The notes beneath the pieces were generated by a model. The model searched no databases and was not told where the DNA came from. It saw nothing but the letters and a program-made list of their open reading frames with translations. Shown here piece by piece: positions 34,094-43,184 of a stretch of 64,000 nucleotides of DNA. A program made the position numbers and the translations under genes. The stretch comes from Myxococcales bacterium (GTDB lineage: Bacteria; Myxococcota_A; Polyangia; Polyangiales; Polyangiaceae), in the NCBI GenBank assembly GCA_016706225.1, contig JADJKB010000008.1:434001-498000 (forward strand), written 5' to 3'. Every line of letters starts with the position of its first letter. Within the stretch, counting starts at the first letter, position 1.

Positions 34094-34618
34094 ATGACCG
34101 AGACAACGACCGCGGGCGCAAGAGCCCGCGAATACGAGACCATCTACATCATGCGACCGGCGGTGGCGAAAGAGGCCGCCGAGAAGATCGCAGGGCGCGT
34201 CGAAGAAGTGGTCGGCCGTGAGGGTGGCAAGCTGACTCAGGTCGAGACCTGGGGACGGCGAGCGCTCGCGTACCCCGTCGCCAAACAACGGCGCGGCGTG
34301 TACGTGTACGTCAAGTACATGGGCGGCGGCGCGCTCGTCAGCGAGCTCGAGCGGAACCTCCGCATGCTCGACGACGTGATCAAGTACCAGACCGTGCAGA
34401 CCGGTGGTGACACCGAGCTGGCGGGCGTATCGGTGGATCCCGAGGCCGTGAAGTTCGAGGCCATCGAGGCGCCGGGCGACGACGAACAAGAGTACTCACT
34501 CGAGCGCGAGCTCGGGCTGGTCGACAGCCCCGACGCTCCCTCTCTGCGTGACGACAGCTACGACGAAGAGGCAGAAGCGCTCGCAGCAGTGGGCGGAGAC
34601 GACGAGGAGGACAAATGA
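34094..34618 (+). CDS. rpsF: 30S ribosomal protein S6
   Basis: S6 binds the central domain of 16S rRNA with S18. The first 105 residues match the family (YETIYIMRP, GRRALAYPVAKQRRGVYVYVKY). A further 70-residue acidic tail (rich in Asp and Glu) extends beyond the usual S6 length, as in several deltaproteobacterial relatives. A strong AAGGAG lies upstream of the ATG. Its stop overlaps the rpsR start. Confidence 0.95.
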   Translation: MTETTTAGARAREYETIYIMRPAVAKEAAEKIAGRVEEVVGREGGKLTQVETWGRRALAYPVAKQRRGVYVYVKYMGGGALVSELERNLRMLDDVIKYQTVQTGGDTELAGVSVDPEAVKFEAIEAPGDDEQEYSLERELGLVDSPDAPSLRDDSYDEEAEALAAVGGDDEEDK

Positions 34619-34890
34619 AAGACAAGGACAGGGGCTCCGTCCCGCCGCCTCCCGGAGGCGAAGCCGCCGGCGCGTTCCGCCGTGCTCGCCGTCGTGGTTG
34701 CACCTACTGCTCCGACGAGGCGCTGAAGATCGACTACAAAGATCCGCAGGCGCTCCGCTATTTCGTGACCGAGCGTGGCAAGATCGTCCCGCGTCGGATC
34801 TCGGGTGCTTGTGCCAAGCATCAGCGCGAGATCCAGGTCGCGGTCAAACGCGCGCGCAACATCGCGCTCTTGCCGTTCACCTCCAACTGA
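34615..34890 (+). CDS. rpsR: 30S ribosomal protein S18
   Basis: S18 is a 91-aa protein with the conserved core DYKDPQALRYFVTERGKIVPRRISG and KRARNIALLPF. A CTYC pair with CAKH gives a potential zinc site (the zinc-type S18). The ATG overlaps the rpsF stop (ATGA), so the two are coupled. Confidence 0.96.
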   Translation: MKDKDRGSVPPPPGGEAAGAFRRARRRGCTYCSDEALKIDYKDPQALRYFVTERGKIVPRRISGACAKHQREIQVAVKRARNIALLPFTSN

Positions 34891-34906
34891 AAGGGAGACC
34901 TCACTC

Positions 34907-35365
34907 ATGGCCAACCCAATCAAAGTCGTGCTCAGCCAAGAGGTGGAGAACCTCGGCGTGAGCGGTGACGTCGTGCGTGTCCGGCCGGGTTACGCGCGCA
35001 ACTTCTTGATCCCTCGCGGGCTCGCGATCCCGGCGACGCCGTCGAACCTGGCCCGCGTGGACGACCTCAAGCGGGCCGCCGCATCGCGTGCCGCAAAAGA
35101 GCTGACCGCGGCTCGAGAGATCGCCAAGAAGATCGGCAACGTCAGCGTGAAGATCTCCCGCGCCGTCGGTGACGAGAACAAGATGTTCGGGTCCGTCACG
35201 ACCCGCGACATCGAAGAAGCGTTCGCCAAGGTGGGCGTGGAGATCGATCGCAAGAAGCTGGTCTTGCCCGAGCCGCTCAAGTTGCTCGGACTGCACGACG
35301 TCATGCTCAAGCTTCACTCCGACGTGTCGGTGGCGCTGAAGGTGGAGGTCGTGAAAGAGAGCTGA
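34907..35365 (+). CDS. rplI: 50S ribosomal protein L9
   Basis: L9 is a two-domain protein joined by a long helix. The 152-aa sequence has VVLSQEVENLGVSGDVVRVRPGYARNFLIPRG in the N domain and GVEIDRKKLVLPEPLKLLGLHDVMLKLH in the C domain. A Shine-Dalgarno (AAGGGAGA) precedes the ATG. It ends the ribosomal-protein run; dnaB follows after a terminator-like hairpin. Confidence 0.97.
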   Translation: MANPIKVVLSQEVENLGVSGDVVRVRPGYARNFLIPRGLAIPATPSNLARVDDLKRAAASRAAKELTAAREIAKKIGNVSVKISRAVGDENKMFGSVTTRDIEEAFAKVGVEIDRKKLVLPEPLKLLGLHDVMLKLHSDVSVALKVEVVKES

Positions 35366-35423
35366 TTTTCTTTCGCAACTTTCAAGCTTGAATCTGAGCG
35401 CGCGTTTTGAGACAAGCGCGTCT

Positions 35424-35459
35424 CGACACCCCGGCTGCCCCGTGCACGCCGGGGTGTCG
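35424..35459 (+). terminator. Hairpin after rplI
   Basis: Perfect 12-bp arms CGACACCCCGGC (35424-35435) and GCCGGGGTGTCG (35448-35459) enclose a 12-nt loop and are followed by TGCATTTG. The stem is very stable but the T tract is short. It lies 58 bases after the rplI stop and is the best candidate terminator of the ribosomal-protein transcript. Confidence 0.65.
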
Positions 35460-35549
35460 TGCATTTGAGGTCCTGGGGACAACCGGTGGAGCACGTATGG
35501 GCAAGCTGGGAACGAGCGTGACCTTTCCTGACCGAGCGCTGGCCCAGGA

Positions 35550-37085
35550 ATGCGCTACAGCCCGAGCAGGCGAGTGATGCAGCACGATCGACAGCGAAAT
35601 CGGGATCTGGCTCAGGAGCTGAAGCCGATGGGGGGCCGGGTACCGCCCCACGACCTCGATGCCGAGGCCGCCGTGCTGTCCGCCGTGCTCTTGGCGGCCG
35701 AGGCCTTCGATCGGGTGCAGGAGGTGCTGCTCCCCGAGCATTTCTACGCGGATGCGCACCGTCGCATCTTCGAGGGGGTGCTCGACCTGCACAGCGCCAA
35801 CAAACCCGTGGACCTGGTCACGGTGGCCGGGTGGCTCCGGGACCGCGACCGCATCGGTCAGGTCGGCGGCATGGAGTACCTGGCGCAGCTGTCCGACGCC
35901 ACGCCCGCGGTCGCCCACGTCGAGACCCACGCCAAGCTCATCCGCGAGAAGTGGCGCATGCGCCAGCTGATCGCGACCTGCCAGCGCTTCTCCGCCGAGG
36001 GCTACTCTTCTTCGGAGGAAGTTCAGTCCTTCATCGATCAGGCCGAGCAGGCGGTGTTCGACATCGCCCGCATCCAAGAGGGCTCGTCCATCGTCCCGGT
36101 GAAAGACGCCATTCACCAGGCGTTTCAGATCATCGCCGAGGCCGCACGCCGGGGCGGGGGCATCACGGGCACACCGACCGGGTTCAAGCAGCTCGACCGC
36201 AAGATCGCGGGTCTGCACCCCGGCGACCTCTACATCGTCGCGGGGCGCCCCGGCATGGGCAAGACCTCGCTCGTGCTCAACATGGCGGTGAACGTCGCGA
36301 TGCCGCGTCGCCGCGTGGTCGACGAGAGCTCCGACGCCTACACCGAGGGAGAGATCGAGGAGCCGGGGGACGGCGTTGCGTTCTTCTCGCTGGAAATGCC
36401 CCGCGAGCAGCTGGCCTCGCGTTTGCTCGCCGTCGAGGCACGGGTGGACGTGTCGCGCATCCGCAGCGGTGAGATGCGGCGGGAAGACTGGAACAAGCTC
36501 ACGGACGCAGCGGCTCGGCTCGGGCGCCTGCCAATCTGGCTGGACGACACGCCGGGCCTCACGCTGCTCGATCTGCGCGCCAAGATCCGCCGGCTTCAGG
36601 CCGACGTAAAGCGTGGTGAGGCGCCGGGCGGGGCCAAGAAGATCGGGCTCGTCTGCATCGACTACCTGCAGCTCATGCAGGGTCGGCGAGATGCCGCCAG
36701 TCGCGAGCAGGAGATCAGCGAGCTGTCGCGTGGGCTCAAACAACTGGCAAAAGAGATGAGTGTCCCCGTGATGGCGCTTTCGCAGCTCAATCGCTCGGTG
36801 GAGACCCGGACCAGCAAGGACAAACGACCGCAGCTCAGTGATCTGCGCGAGTCGGGCGCCATCGAGCAGGACGCCGACACCATCTGTTTCATCTACCGCG
36901 ACGAGTATTACTTCAAGGACAGCCCGGATCGGGGGATCGCAGAGCTCATCATCGCCAAACAGCGAAACGGTCCAACGGGGTCCGTGAAGGTGAAGTTCAC
37001 CTCCGAGTTCACACGCTTCGACGACCTCGCGCCGGACGAGTACGAGTTCGACGAGGCGGATGGTTTCGACGTCGGGGCGGCCTGA
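35550..37085 (+). CDS. dnaB: Replicative DNA helicase DnaB
   Basis: DnaB unwinds DNA at the replication fork. The 511-aa protein has the N-terminal primase-interaction domain (PPHDLDAEAAVLSAVLL), the Walker A GRPGMGKTS, the AFFSLEMP strand, Walker B (LVCIDYLQLM), and the SQLNRSVETR and DLRESGAIEQDAD motifs. About 20 acidic residues (36302-36371) are inserted between the Walker A helix and the FFSLEMP strand, where other DnaB proteins have a short turn. The ATG at 35550 is used; another at 35577 is possible. The order rplI-dnaB is widespread. Confidence 0.96.
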   Translation: MRYSPSRRVMQHDRQRNRDLAQELKPMGGRVPPHDLDAEAAVLSAVLLAAEAFDRVQEVLLPEHFYADAHRRIFEGVLDLHSANKPVDLVTVAGWLRDRDRIGQVGGMEYLAQLSDATPAVAHVETHAKLIREKWRMRQLIATCQRFSAEGYSSSEEVQSFIDQAEQAVFDIARIQEGSSIVPVKDAIHQAFQIIAEAARRGGGITGTPTGFKQLDRKIAGLHPGDLYIVAGRPGMGKTSLVLNMAVNVAMPRRRVVDESSDAYTEGEIEEPGDGVAFFSLEMPREQLASRLLAVEARVDVSRIRSGEMRREDWNKLTDAAARLGRLPIWLDDTPGLTLLDLRAKIRRLQADVKRGEAPGGAKKIGLVCIDYLQLMQGRRDAASREQEISELSRGLKQLAKEMSVPVMALSQLNRSVETRTSKDKRPQLSDLRESGAIEQDADTICFIYRDEYYFKDSPDRGIAELIIAKQRNGPTGSVKVKFTSEFTRFDDLAPDEYEFDEADGFDVGAA

Positions 37086-37239
37086 AGGGGGCCGCCGCGC
37101 GAGGGGCCGTCGGGGGTCGCCCGGCGACGCGACGTCCTGGCGAGTGGGCGGTTTCCGCGCGGTTTTGCTGCGGCAGGCGACGGCTGCACCCGGGGGCGAT
37201 CCGGCGACGCTGGCGGCGGCGTGCTACGATCCGCCCGCC

Positions 37240-38217
37240 ATGCGCGGACGAGTCCTTTTCACGACTTCGATCTTGTTGTCCTTGCCGTTCGTAGCCTGCG
37301 GGCGGTCGGAGCCGGAGGACGAGTTCGGACTGCCGGGGGTCGGCGGCGCGTCGTTCGGTGGAACGGGGACGGTCGATGGAGGGGGCAGCGGCGGCACCGG
37401 CGCGACGGGCGCGTTTGGCGGCTTCGCGGGTGAAGGGGCGTTTGGCGGCGCTGCGGGCAGCGGAGCGTTTGGTGGTCTTGCTGGCCAGGGCGGCGCTGCG
37501 GGCAGTGGAGCGTTTGGTGGCGTGGCCGGCAGCGGTGCGTTCGGCGGAGTGGCGGGCAGTGGAGCGTTCGGTGGTGTGGCGGGCAGCGGAGCGTTCGGTG
37601 GTGCGGCGGGCAGCGGAGCAAGCGGCGGCATCGGAGCAACTGGCGGCACCGGCGCAACCGGCGGCACGGGTGCGACCGGCGGCACGGGTGCGACCGGCGG
37701 CACGGGTGGCATCAAGGACGGCGGAAACTTCTTCGATGCGTTCCCGTTCCCTGACACCGGACCGATCGCGGACTGCGTGAGCTGCGCGGAGCAGAGCTGC
37801 AAGAACCAGGTGAACGCTTGTTACAACGACAAGGCCTGCGCAAACGGTGTGGTGTGTGCCATCACCAGCTGCGGCGGATTCAACCTGCAGTGTGTGCTCA
37901 GCTGCTTCCAGGGAAAGTTTCAGGCTGCCATCAAGGCGTTCCAGGCGTTCACGTGCCTCGCCCAGAACTGCGGGCAAGACTGCATCGGGTTGGCTGGCGG
38001 CGGCGGGGGCGGTCCTCCTGGTGGCGGGGGCCCTCCGGGCGGTGGCGGGCCACCGACGCCCGGGGGCGGTTTGCCGGCGAATCAGTCGCTGCCGCGAGCC
38101 GGCGGTTTCCAGGGTTACGTGACCGACGAGATGTCCGCCGCGAGCGGCTTGCCCAAGGGCCCGGTTTACTTCCCGTCGCTCGAGGTGTTCGAAGCGGTCG
38201 GGCGTTCGGGGCAGTGA
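37240..38217 (+). CDS. Glycine-array surface lipoprotein
   Basis: The 325-aa protein has a signal peptide with a lipobox-like VAC (Cys20). Residues about 50-160 are a simple array of GAFGG, AGS and ATGGTG units. A Cys-rich domain (CVSCAEQSCKNQVNAC to NCGQDCIGL) with ten or more Cys follows, then a short Gly/Pro region and an ordinary C-terminal segment. I do not recognise the domain. The layout, a lipid anchor, spacer and Cys-rich head, is shared by four other lipoproteins in this window. Confidence 0.7.
   Translation: MRGRVLFTTSILLSLPFVACGRSEPEDEFGLPGVGGASFGGTGTVDGGGSGGTGATGAFGGFAGEGAFGGAAGSGAFGGLAGQGGAAGSGAFGGVAGSGAFGGVAGSGAFGGVAGSGAFGGAAGSGASGGIGATGGTGATGGTGATGGTGATGGTGGIKDGGNFFDAFPFPDTGPIADCVSCAEQSCKNQVNACYNDKACANGVVCAITSCGGFNLQCVLSCFQGKFQAAIKAFQAFTCLAQNCGQDCIGLAGGGGGGPPGGGGPPGGGGPPTPGGGLPANQSLPRAGGFQGYVTDEMSAASGLPKGPVYFPSLEVFEAVGRSGQ
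37399..37710 (+). repeat. Glycine-rich coding repeat array
   Basis: Units encoding GAFGG(V/A/F/L)AGS repeat about eight times, then GATGGT about four times. At the DNA level the units are near-identical 24-mers and 12-mers, so the array could change length by slippage or recombination. Confidence 0.7.
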
Positions 38218-38225
38218 GCGGCAGC

Positions 38226-39239
38226 TCAGAGCATCAGGTGCTCGGCTAGCTCTCGCATCAAATCGGTCGTGCCTTCGTGGGTCGGTGCGCTCACCATGCG
38301 AAGCGCAATGCCGAGCTTCTCGAACTCGGCCTTGAGCTCCGGGTAGGCTTCCCGCACGTCGGGTAGATCCGACTTGGTCAGCGCCACGACCTCGGGCCGC
38401 GTGAGCATCTCGGGATTGAACGCGCCGAGCTCCTTGCGCAGCACGTGGTAGTCCGCGATGGGGGAGCGATCCGGCTCGTCCGAGAGGGTGACGAGATGCA
38501 AGAGCACGCGCGTGCGTTCGACGTGCTTCAAGAAGCGAATGCCGAGACCCGCGCCCTGGCTCGCGCCGGGGATCAGTCCGGGGATGTCCGCCACCACGAA
38601 GTTCTTGCCGAGCCCGCCGCGGTGATCACCGATGCTCACGACACCGAGGTGGGGCACCAGCGTGGTGAAGGGGTAGTCGGCAATCTTGGGGTGGGCACGG
38701 CTGACGGCGCTGATCAGAGTGCTCTTGCCCACGTTCGGGTAGCCGAGCAGCCCGACGTCCGCCATGACCTTGAGCTCGAGACGTAGATTCTTCTGCTCAC
38801 CGGGTTCGCCCGGCTCGGCGCGGCGGGGCGCGCGCTCGACGCTGCTGGCGAAATGTTTGTTGCCGCGACCGCCCTTGCCCCCGCGCGCCACCACGAAGCG
38901 CTCGTCCGGTCGGGTGAGCTCACACAGTTTTTCGCTGCGGTCGACGTCGAGCACGATGGTGCCGAGCGGAACCCGAAGCTCGGAGTCCGGACCGGAGCGG
39001 CCGAACATGTCCTTGCCACCGCCGGGCTCGCCGCGGCTCGCGCGGATCACCCGGATGTGGGCCAGATCGTAGAGTGTGCCGAGGCCCGAGTCGGCGACGA
39101 AGACCACGTCTCCCCCGCGACCGCCATCGCCGCCCGCCGGTCCCCCGAGCGGCAAGAACTTCTCGCGGCGGAAGGCCACGGCCCCGCGTCCGCCGTCGCC
39201 GGCCTCCACGCGCAGCGAGCATTCGTCCAAGAATCGCAT
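38226..39239 (-). CDS. obgE: Obg-family GTPase
   Basis: Obg is a ribosome-associated GTPase needed for 50S maturation. The 337-aa protein has the N-terminal Obg fold (GGPAGGDGGRGGDVVF), then the G domain: GYPNVGKST (G1), DIPGLIPGASQGAGLG (G3) and TKSD (G4). No C-terminal OCT domain is present. It converges with the lipoprotein gene at 37240 and lies 39 nt after the gene at 39279. Confidence 0.95.
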   Translation of the reverse strand: MRFLDECSLRVEAGDGGRGAVAFRREKFLPLGGPAGGDGGRGGDVVFVADSGLGTLYDLAHIRVIRASRGEPGGGKDMFGRSGPDSELRVPLGTIVLDVDRSEKLCELTRPDERFVVARGGKGGRGNKHFASSVERAPRRAEPGEPGEQKNLRLELKVMADVGLLGYPNVGKSTLISAVSRAHPKIADYPFTTLVPHLGVVSIGDHRGGLGKNFVVADIPGLIPGASQGAGLGIRFLKHVERTRVLLHLVTLSDEPDRSPIADYHVLRKELGAFNPEMLTRPEVVALTKSDLPDVREAYPELKAEFEKLGIALRMVSAPTHEGTTDLMRELAEHLML

Positions 39240-39278
39240 CAGGAACCCACGCCGCGGCGTTCGTGTTTCAGCGCCCGC

Positions 39279-39959
39279 TCACTTGCGGCCGGTCGGAGGC
39301 CTGAGCGGCAGCGGGCTCTGCTGTTGCGCGCGAGTTGCGGGTTGGCGTTGTCCGGTGATCACCGCGTCGATTGCCTCGACCGCCGCGAGCACGGCCTCGA
39401 CGCCGAGCTCCCGCGCCGGCGCCTCGTGGAACAGCCGCGGCACCCGCTCGAGACGCAGCGTAGTTGCCTTGCTGAGATCCACTTCGCGCTCCACGAAAGC
39501 CTCGAACGAGTTGAACCCCTTGGCTTCGTACAGGCGTCCGTCTCGGATCATGCCGAGCACCTGACCCAGCTCGTAGAACTTCTCGTTCGGGTGTTTGCGC
39601 AACGTGCGGATCTTCATCATCGCGTTGTGCAGCTCGGCCACGCGAGTCTTGATGAGATCTGCGCGCTCGGGGACCCTCAGGGTTGCGCGGGCGCTGCCTG
39701 GCGGGGGAGGCGAGGCATTGCGTGCGCGGGCCTCGGCCGCGTGTTTTGCCGCGTGGCGTGCAGCCCACGGCGCCGCGCCGCGCAGTCCGCTGCGTCGAGC
39801 GTCCGCGGCTTCGTCGGCCTTGGCCGCGGCGCCTTTTTTCGCCGCAGCCTTTCCGCCCTTGGCGCCGCCGCCCTTGGCGCCGCCGCCCGACTTCGCCGAC
39901 GACTTCGCGGCCTTGCCGCCGCCGGTCGACTTCGCCTTGGTTTTTTCTTTCTTCCCCAT
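39279..39959 (-). CDS. Lys/Ala-rich protein with HTH-like C-terminus
   Basis: I do not recognise this 226-aa protein. Residues 1-60 are rich in Lys, Ala and Gly and resemble a histone-H1-like tail. Residues about 100-185 contain a helical segment (EKFYELGQVLGMIRDGRLYEAKGFNSFEAFVE, then LSKATTLRLERVPRLF) that reads like a helix-turn-helix found in some mobile-element regulators. Together they suggest DNA binding. It is transcribed in the same direction as obgE, 39 nt upstream. Confidence 0.6.
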   Translation of the reverse strand: MGKKEKTKAKSTGGGKAAKSSAKSGGGAKGGGAKGGKAAAKKGAAAKADEAADARRSGLRGAAPWAARHAAKHAAEARARNASPPPPGSARATLRVPERADLIKTRVAELHNAMMKIRTLRKHPNEKFYELGQVLGMIRDGRLYEAKGFNSFEAFVEREVDLSKATTLRLERVPRLFHEAPARELGVEAVLAAVEAIDAVITGQRQPATRAQQQSPLPLRPPTGRK

Positions 39960-40139
39960 CGGAGCATCCCCCCCGCCCGCGTAGGGGGTCGGGGTGCTGG
40001 GATCCGTTTTCGACGCGACCCCTGAAGTAGTTCAGGCAAAGCCTAGTCCATGCCAGACCGATGCGCCAAATTCCCTTACAGATCAGGGGTCTCGCGGCCA
40101 GGGCGGCCGTCCCGGGGACCCCCGTGATACACCGCGCCG

Positions 40140-41210
40140 GTGACCGAGAGCCCGCCGGCCTCGCCCGACAAAAAGCCGAGCCTACCGCCGGCCCGGGAGC
40201 GCATTGCCGTCGTGGTCAACGGCAACGCCAAGAGTGTCACGGCAGAGGTGATCTCGACGCTGGACCAGATCCTCCTCGGCGGGGATCTGTTCGTCTCCCG
40301 GCGGCTGGAGGACGCGTCCGAGATCGCTCGCACGCTGGTCAACCGTGGCTACGGCACGGTGCTGACCGGTGGGGGCGACGGCACGTTCACCGTCATGGTT
40401 ACCGAAGTCGTTCGCGAAGCGAAGCTGCAAGGCAAACCGTTTCCGCGCTTTGGTCCGTTGAAGCTCGGGACAGGCAACGCACTGGCTTGGGTCGCGGGCG
40501 CGAGCCGGGTCAAGGGCCGCGGGTTGAGCGCCGACATCCAGCGTCTGCGGGAAGACGCTGGGAGTCGCCCGCTCAGCCTGGTGGACGTCGAAGGATTCTT
40601 GGCGCCGTTCGCGGGGTTCGGCGTCGATGCTGTCGTGCTTCAGGACTACGCCGACGTCAAAGCGATGCTCTCCAAGACCCCGCTCAAGCGCTACGCGGCG
40701 GGCGGGCTCAGCTACGCGCTGGCCTCGGTCACGCGCTCCATTCCCAGCTACCTCGTGCGCGCGGTGCCGCACGTCCGGATCCAGAACGAGGGTGCGGAGG
40801 CGTATCGCATTGGTGAAAAGGGTGGCCTTTTGGGGCGACCGATTCCGAAGGGTGAGACCATTTACGAGGGGCCGGCGCGGATCGTAGGCCTCGCCACGAT
40901 CCAGTACTACGGCTTCGGGTTTCGTATGTTTCCCTTCGCAGATGAACGAACGGACCGCATGCAGCTCAGGGTCTCCACCATAGGCTCGCTGGCATTCGTC
41001 CGGAATTTCCCGGCAATTTGGCAGGGTGAATACCACGACCCCAACTTCGTGTTCGACTACCTGGTCGACGCCGTGAGCATCGAGATCGATCCGCCGACCA
41101 TGCTGCAAATCGGTGGAGACCCACGAGGTGAGCGCTCTCGGGTCCACGCCCAGGTGTCCCGAGAACCCATCCGCCTGGTCGATTTCTACTCGCCGCCCAG
41201 CGCCACTTGA
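40140..41210 (+). CDS. Diacylglycerol kinase family lipid kinase
   Basis: The 356-aa protein starts at a GTG. The N-terminal nucleotide-binding half has VVVNGNAKS and the GGGDGTFTV motif, then PLKLGTGNALAW, the signature of DAGK/YegS-type lipid kinases. The C-terminal half is a beta-rich lipid-binding domain. The substrate (diacylglycerol, sphingoid or phosphatidylglycerol) cannot be told from sequence. It has no membrane helix. The gene is divergent from the HTH-like gene. Confidence 0.85.
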   Translation: MTESPPASPDKKPSLPPARERIAVVVNGNAKSVTAEVISTLDQILLGGDLFVSRRLEDASEIARTLVNRGYGTVLTGGGDGTFTVMVTEVVREAKLQGKPFPRFGPLKLGTGNALAWVAGASRVKGRGLSADIQRLREDAGSRPLSLVDVEGFLAPFAGFGVDAVVLQDYADVKAMLSKTPLKRYAAGGLSYALASVTRSIPSYLVRAVPHVRIQNEGAEAYRIGEKGGLLGRPIPKGETIYEGPARIVGLATIQYYGFGFRMFPFADERTDRMQLRVSTIGSLAFVRNFPAIWQGEYHDPNFVFDYLVDAVSIEIDPPTMLQIGGDPRGERSRVHAQVSREPIRLVDFYSPPSAT

Positions 41211-41280
41211 GCCAACGAAATTCACCGGGACTTTCCAGCGTGTCCGCGGCATCATTCATGGCACCTCTCGAACCGCTGCC

Positions 41281-41712
41281 ATGAAGCTCCCTGTCTTCGT
41301 CGTTGCTGCGAGCCTCGCGCTCCCGTGGTCGCTCGCGCGGGCCGAGTCGGCAACCGAGGCGCGGCTGTCGTGTCGGCGCGAGGCGGTGCCGGGCCGAGTG
41401 CTGTGTGAGGTCGAGGTGGAGGTTCCGCGAGGGCGGCTGGCCTGGGCGGACGTCCTGGTGACCCGCACACCCGACTTCGCCCGAACGCTGAAGGCACGCA
41501 TTGGTCCTCGAAGTGCCAGCGGGGGTACTCCCCGGCGACTGCGCCTGCCGCTTGCCCTCGCTGCAACCCGCACGGGAAGTGGCGAGGTCGTGGCGACCGC
41601 CCGCTGGGTCATGTGCGTCCCGCGTACGTTCGGCGGTGAGCTCTGTTCGCCGCAGACCCGCAGCATCACGACTCGGGTCGAGGTGGGAGCGACGGAGTCA
41701 GCGAGGCCCTGA
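41281..41712 (+). CDS. Small secreted protein of unknown function
   Basis: The ATG at 41281 yields 143 aa with a signal peptide ending near ARAES. The mature part is beta-rich, with Cys at several sites (SCRREAVPGRVLCEVEVEV, MCVPRTFGGELC) that could form two disulfides. No family was recognised. Its stop overlaps the start of the MerR-like gene (TGATG), which couples the two. Confidence 0.6.
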   Translation: MKLPVFVVAASLALPWSLARAESATEARLSCRREAVPGRVLCEVEVEVPRGRLAWADVLVTRTPDFARTLKARIGPRSASGGTPRRLRLPLALAATRTGSGEVVATARWVMCVPRTFGGELCSPQTRSITTRVEVGATESARP

Positions 41713-43175
41713 TGGCTCGCCGTTCGATGCGGATGGCCGAGCTCGAGCGCCTGTCCGGAGTGCCGAGGGAGACCATTCATTACTACCTGCGGGAGGGCCT
41801 GCTGCCGACCCCGAGTCGCCCCGGTAAGACCCAAGCGCTGTACGACGAATCACACCTCGAACGGCTCCGGTTGATTCGACGCCTGCGCGAAGAAAAGTAC
41901 TTACCTGTCGCGGTGATCCGCAGCATCCTTCAGGCAGGTCTCGAACGTCCGCCCAGCCCAGATCTCGACACCCTCGCCGACGTGCTGCGCATCGCGCCGC
42001 ACCTCGAACCCGGCCGCCCGGCGCCGACCGTGGCGGACGCCGAGGTCCAGCGCGTGGCGGAGGAGCTGGGTCTGATCGGCCCCGGCGAGCGCCCTGACGA
42101 TCCCAGCGTCGCGCGGGTCCTCGCCACCGTGGCCGAGGCCGTTGGGTTGGAGGGTGCAGCCCGTGAGCTGACCCTCGACGATCTGCGGGTCAGCGCGCCG
42201 ATGGTGGGGCGGCTGGTCGAGGCGGAGGCAGCGGTGTTCTTCGATCTGGTGATGCGCCGCGGCGACATGGCGGAGGCGGTTCGCGCGCTGCGCGGGGGGC
42301 GCTCGGCGGTCGCTCGTTTCCTGACGTCGTACCGTGATCTCATGCTGCGTCGCATCGTGGAGGCGCTGCTCTCGGCGGTGAAGGGCGCTTCGGCCGCCGT
42401 GGAGCAGGCGACGCCCCTGGGGCTCAGCGCGGGGCTCTTGCGTCGGGTGGGTGCTGCGGGTCACGCCGAGGAGTTGTCGAGCCGCGCGCGGGGAGGCGAT
42501 CCGGCTGCGGCGAACGATCTGGTCTGGTTTTGGTTCGCGCTCGGTGCCAATCGCGAGCTCGGCCGGCTGAGCCACGACGTGACTCGGTTGCTGCGGCCCC
42601 GAGCGCAGGTCCTCGTGGCTTGCGCGAACCCAACACCCGCAGGCGCGCTCGCGGCGAGGCTCGATGGCCTCATGGCGCGGGCTGGCAGCTTTCCGCTTGG
42701 AGAGGTGCTGGCCGCCGAGCACGCGCTCCGGGACGCGCTCGGCGTGCCAGATGCCGGCGAGGGCGTCCTCGAGAGGGCCGTACCTGCGCTTCATCGGCTG
42801 TATTTGGCGGATCCGAGCGCTGACGCCGATCCGCTGGCTTCGGCCTTGGCCTACCTGCAGAGAGGCCTGGTTGGCTTCGCGCTGCCGCCTGCGCTCGGTC
42901 GTGCCCGGCAAGCCGTTCAGGACCTGGAAGGTGCGCTCGGCGTGGTGATGAGCACTCCCGGTCGGCTGCACTCGGCAGTCGTGGCGCGCATCGAGGGCAA
43001 CGCGCGGCTCACGCTCGGGCGGCAGTGGGTGCTGGGCGGGCGCGAGCCCGACGGGCTTGCCCAGCTGACTCGGGCCGGGGCCATCGATCCCGCCGGCCCT
43101 CTCGCGCGGGCAGCCGAGAGCGCCGTCGTCCGTCCAGGGCCGGAGATCTTGGCCGAAGCGCAGCGCTCGCGGTAA
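41712..43175 (+). CDS. MerR-like transcription regulator with long helical C-terminus
   Basis: The N-terminal 70 residues are a MerR-type winged helix: MAELERLSGVPRETIHYYLREGLLP, then YDESHLERLRLIRRLREEKYLPVAVIRSIL. The remaining 400 residues are helical and contain repeats that look like TPR or TetR-like ligand domains, with no recognised effector motif. At 487 aa it is far longer than usual MerR proteins (about 110-280). It is followed after 9 nt by the PATAN-J gene and may regulate or cooperate with it. Confidence 0.75.
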   Translation: MARRSMRMAELERLSGVPRETIHYYLREGLLPTPSRPGKTQALYDESHLERLRLIRRLREEKYLPVAVIRSILQAGLERPPSPDLDTLADVLRIAPHLEPGRPAPTVADAEVQRVAEELGLIGPGERPDDPSVARVLATVAEAVGLEGAARELTLDDLRVSAPMVGRLVEAEAAVFFDLVMRRGDMAEAVRALRGGRSAVARFLTSYRDLMLRRIVEALLSAVKGASAAVEQATPLGLSAGLLRRVGAAGHAEELSSRARGGDPAAANDLVWFWFALGANRELGRLSHDVTRLLRPRAQVLVACANPTPAGALAARLDGLMARAGSFPLGEVLAAEHALRDALGVPDAGEGVLERAVPALHRLYLADPSADADPLASALAYLQRGLVGFALPPALGRARQAVQDLEGALGVVMSTPGRLHSAVVARIEGNARLTLGRQWVLGGREPDGLAQLTRAGAIDPAGPLARAAESAVVRPGPEILAEAQRSR

Positions 43176-43184
43176 TTCGCGTGC

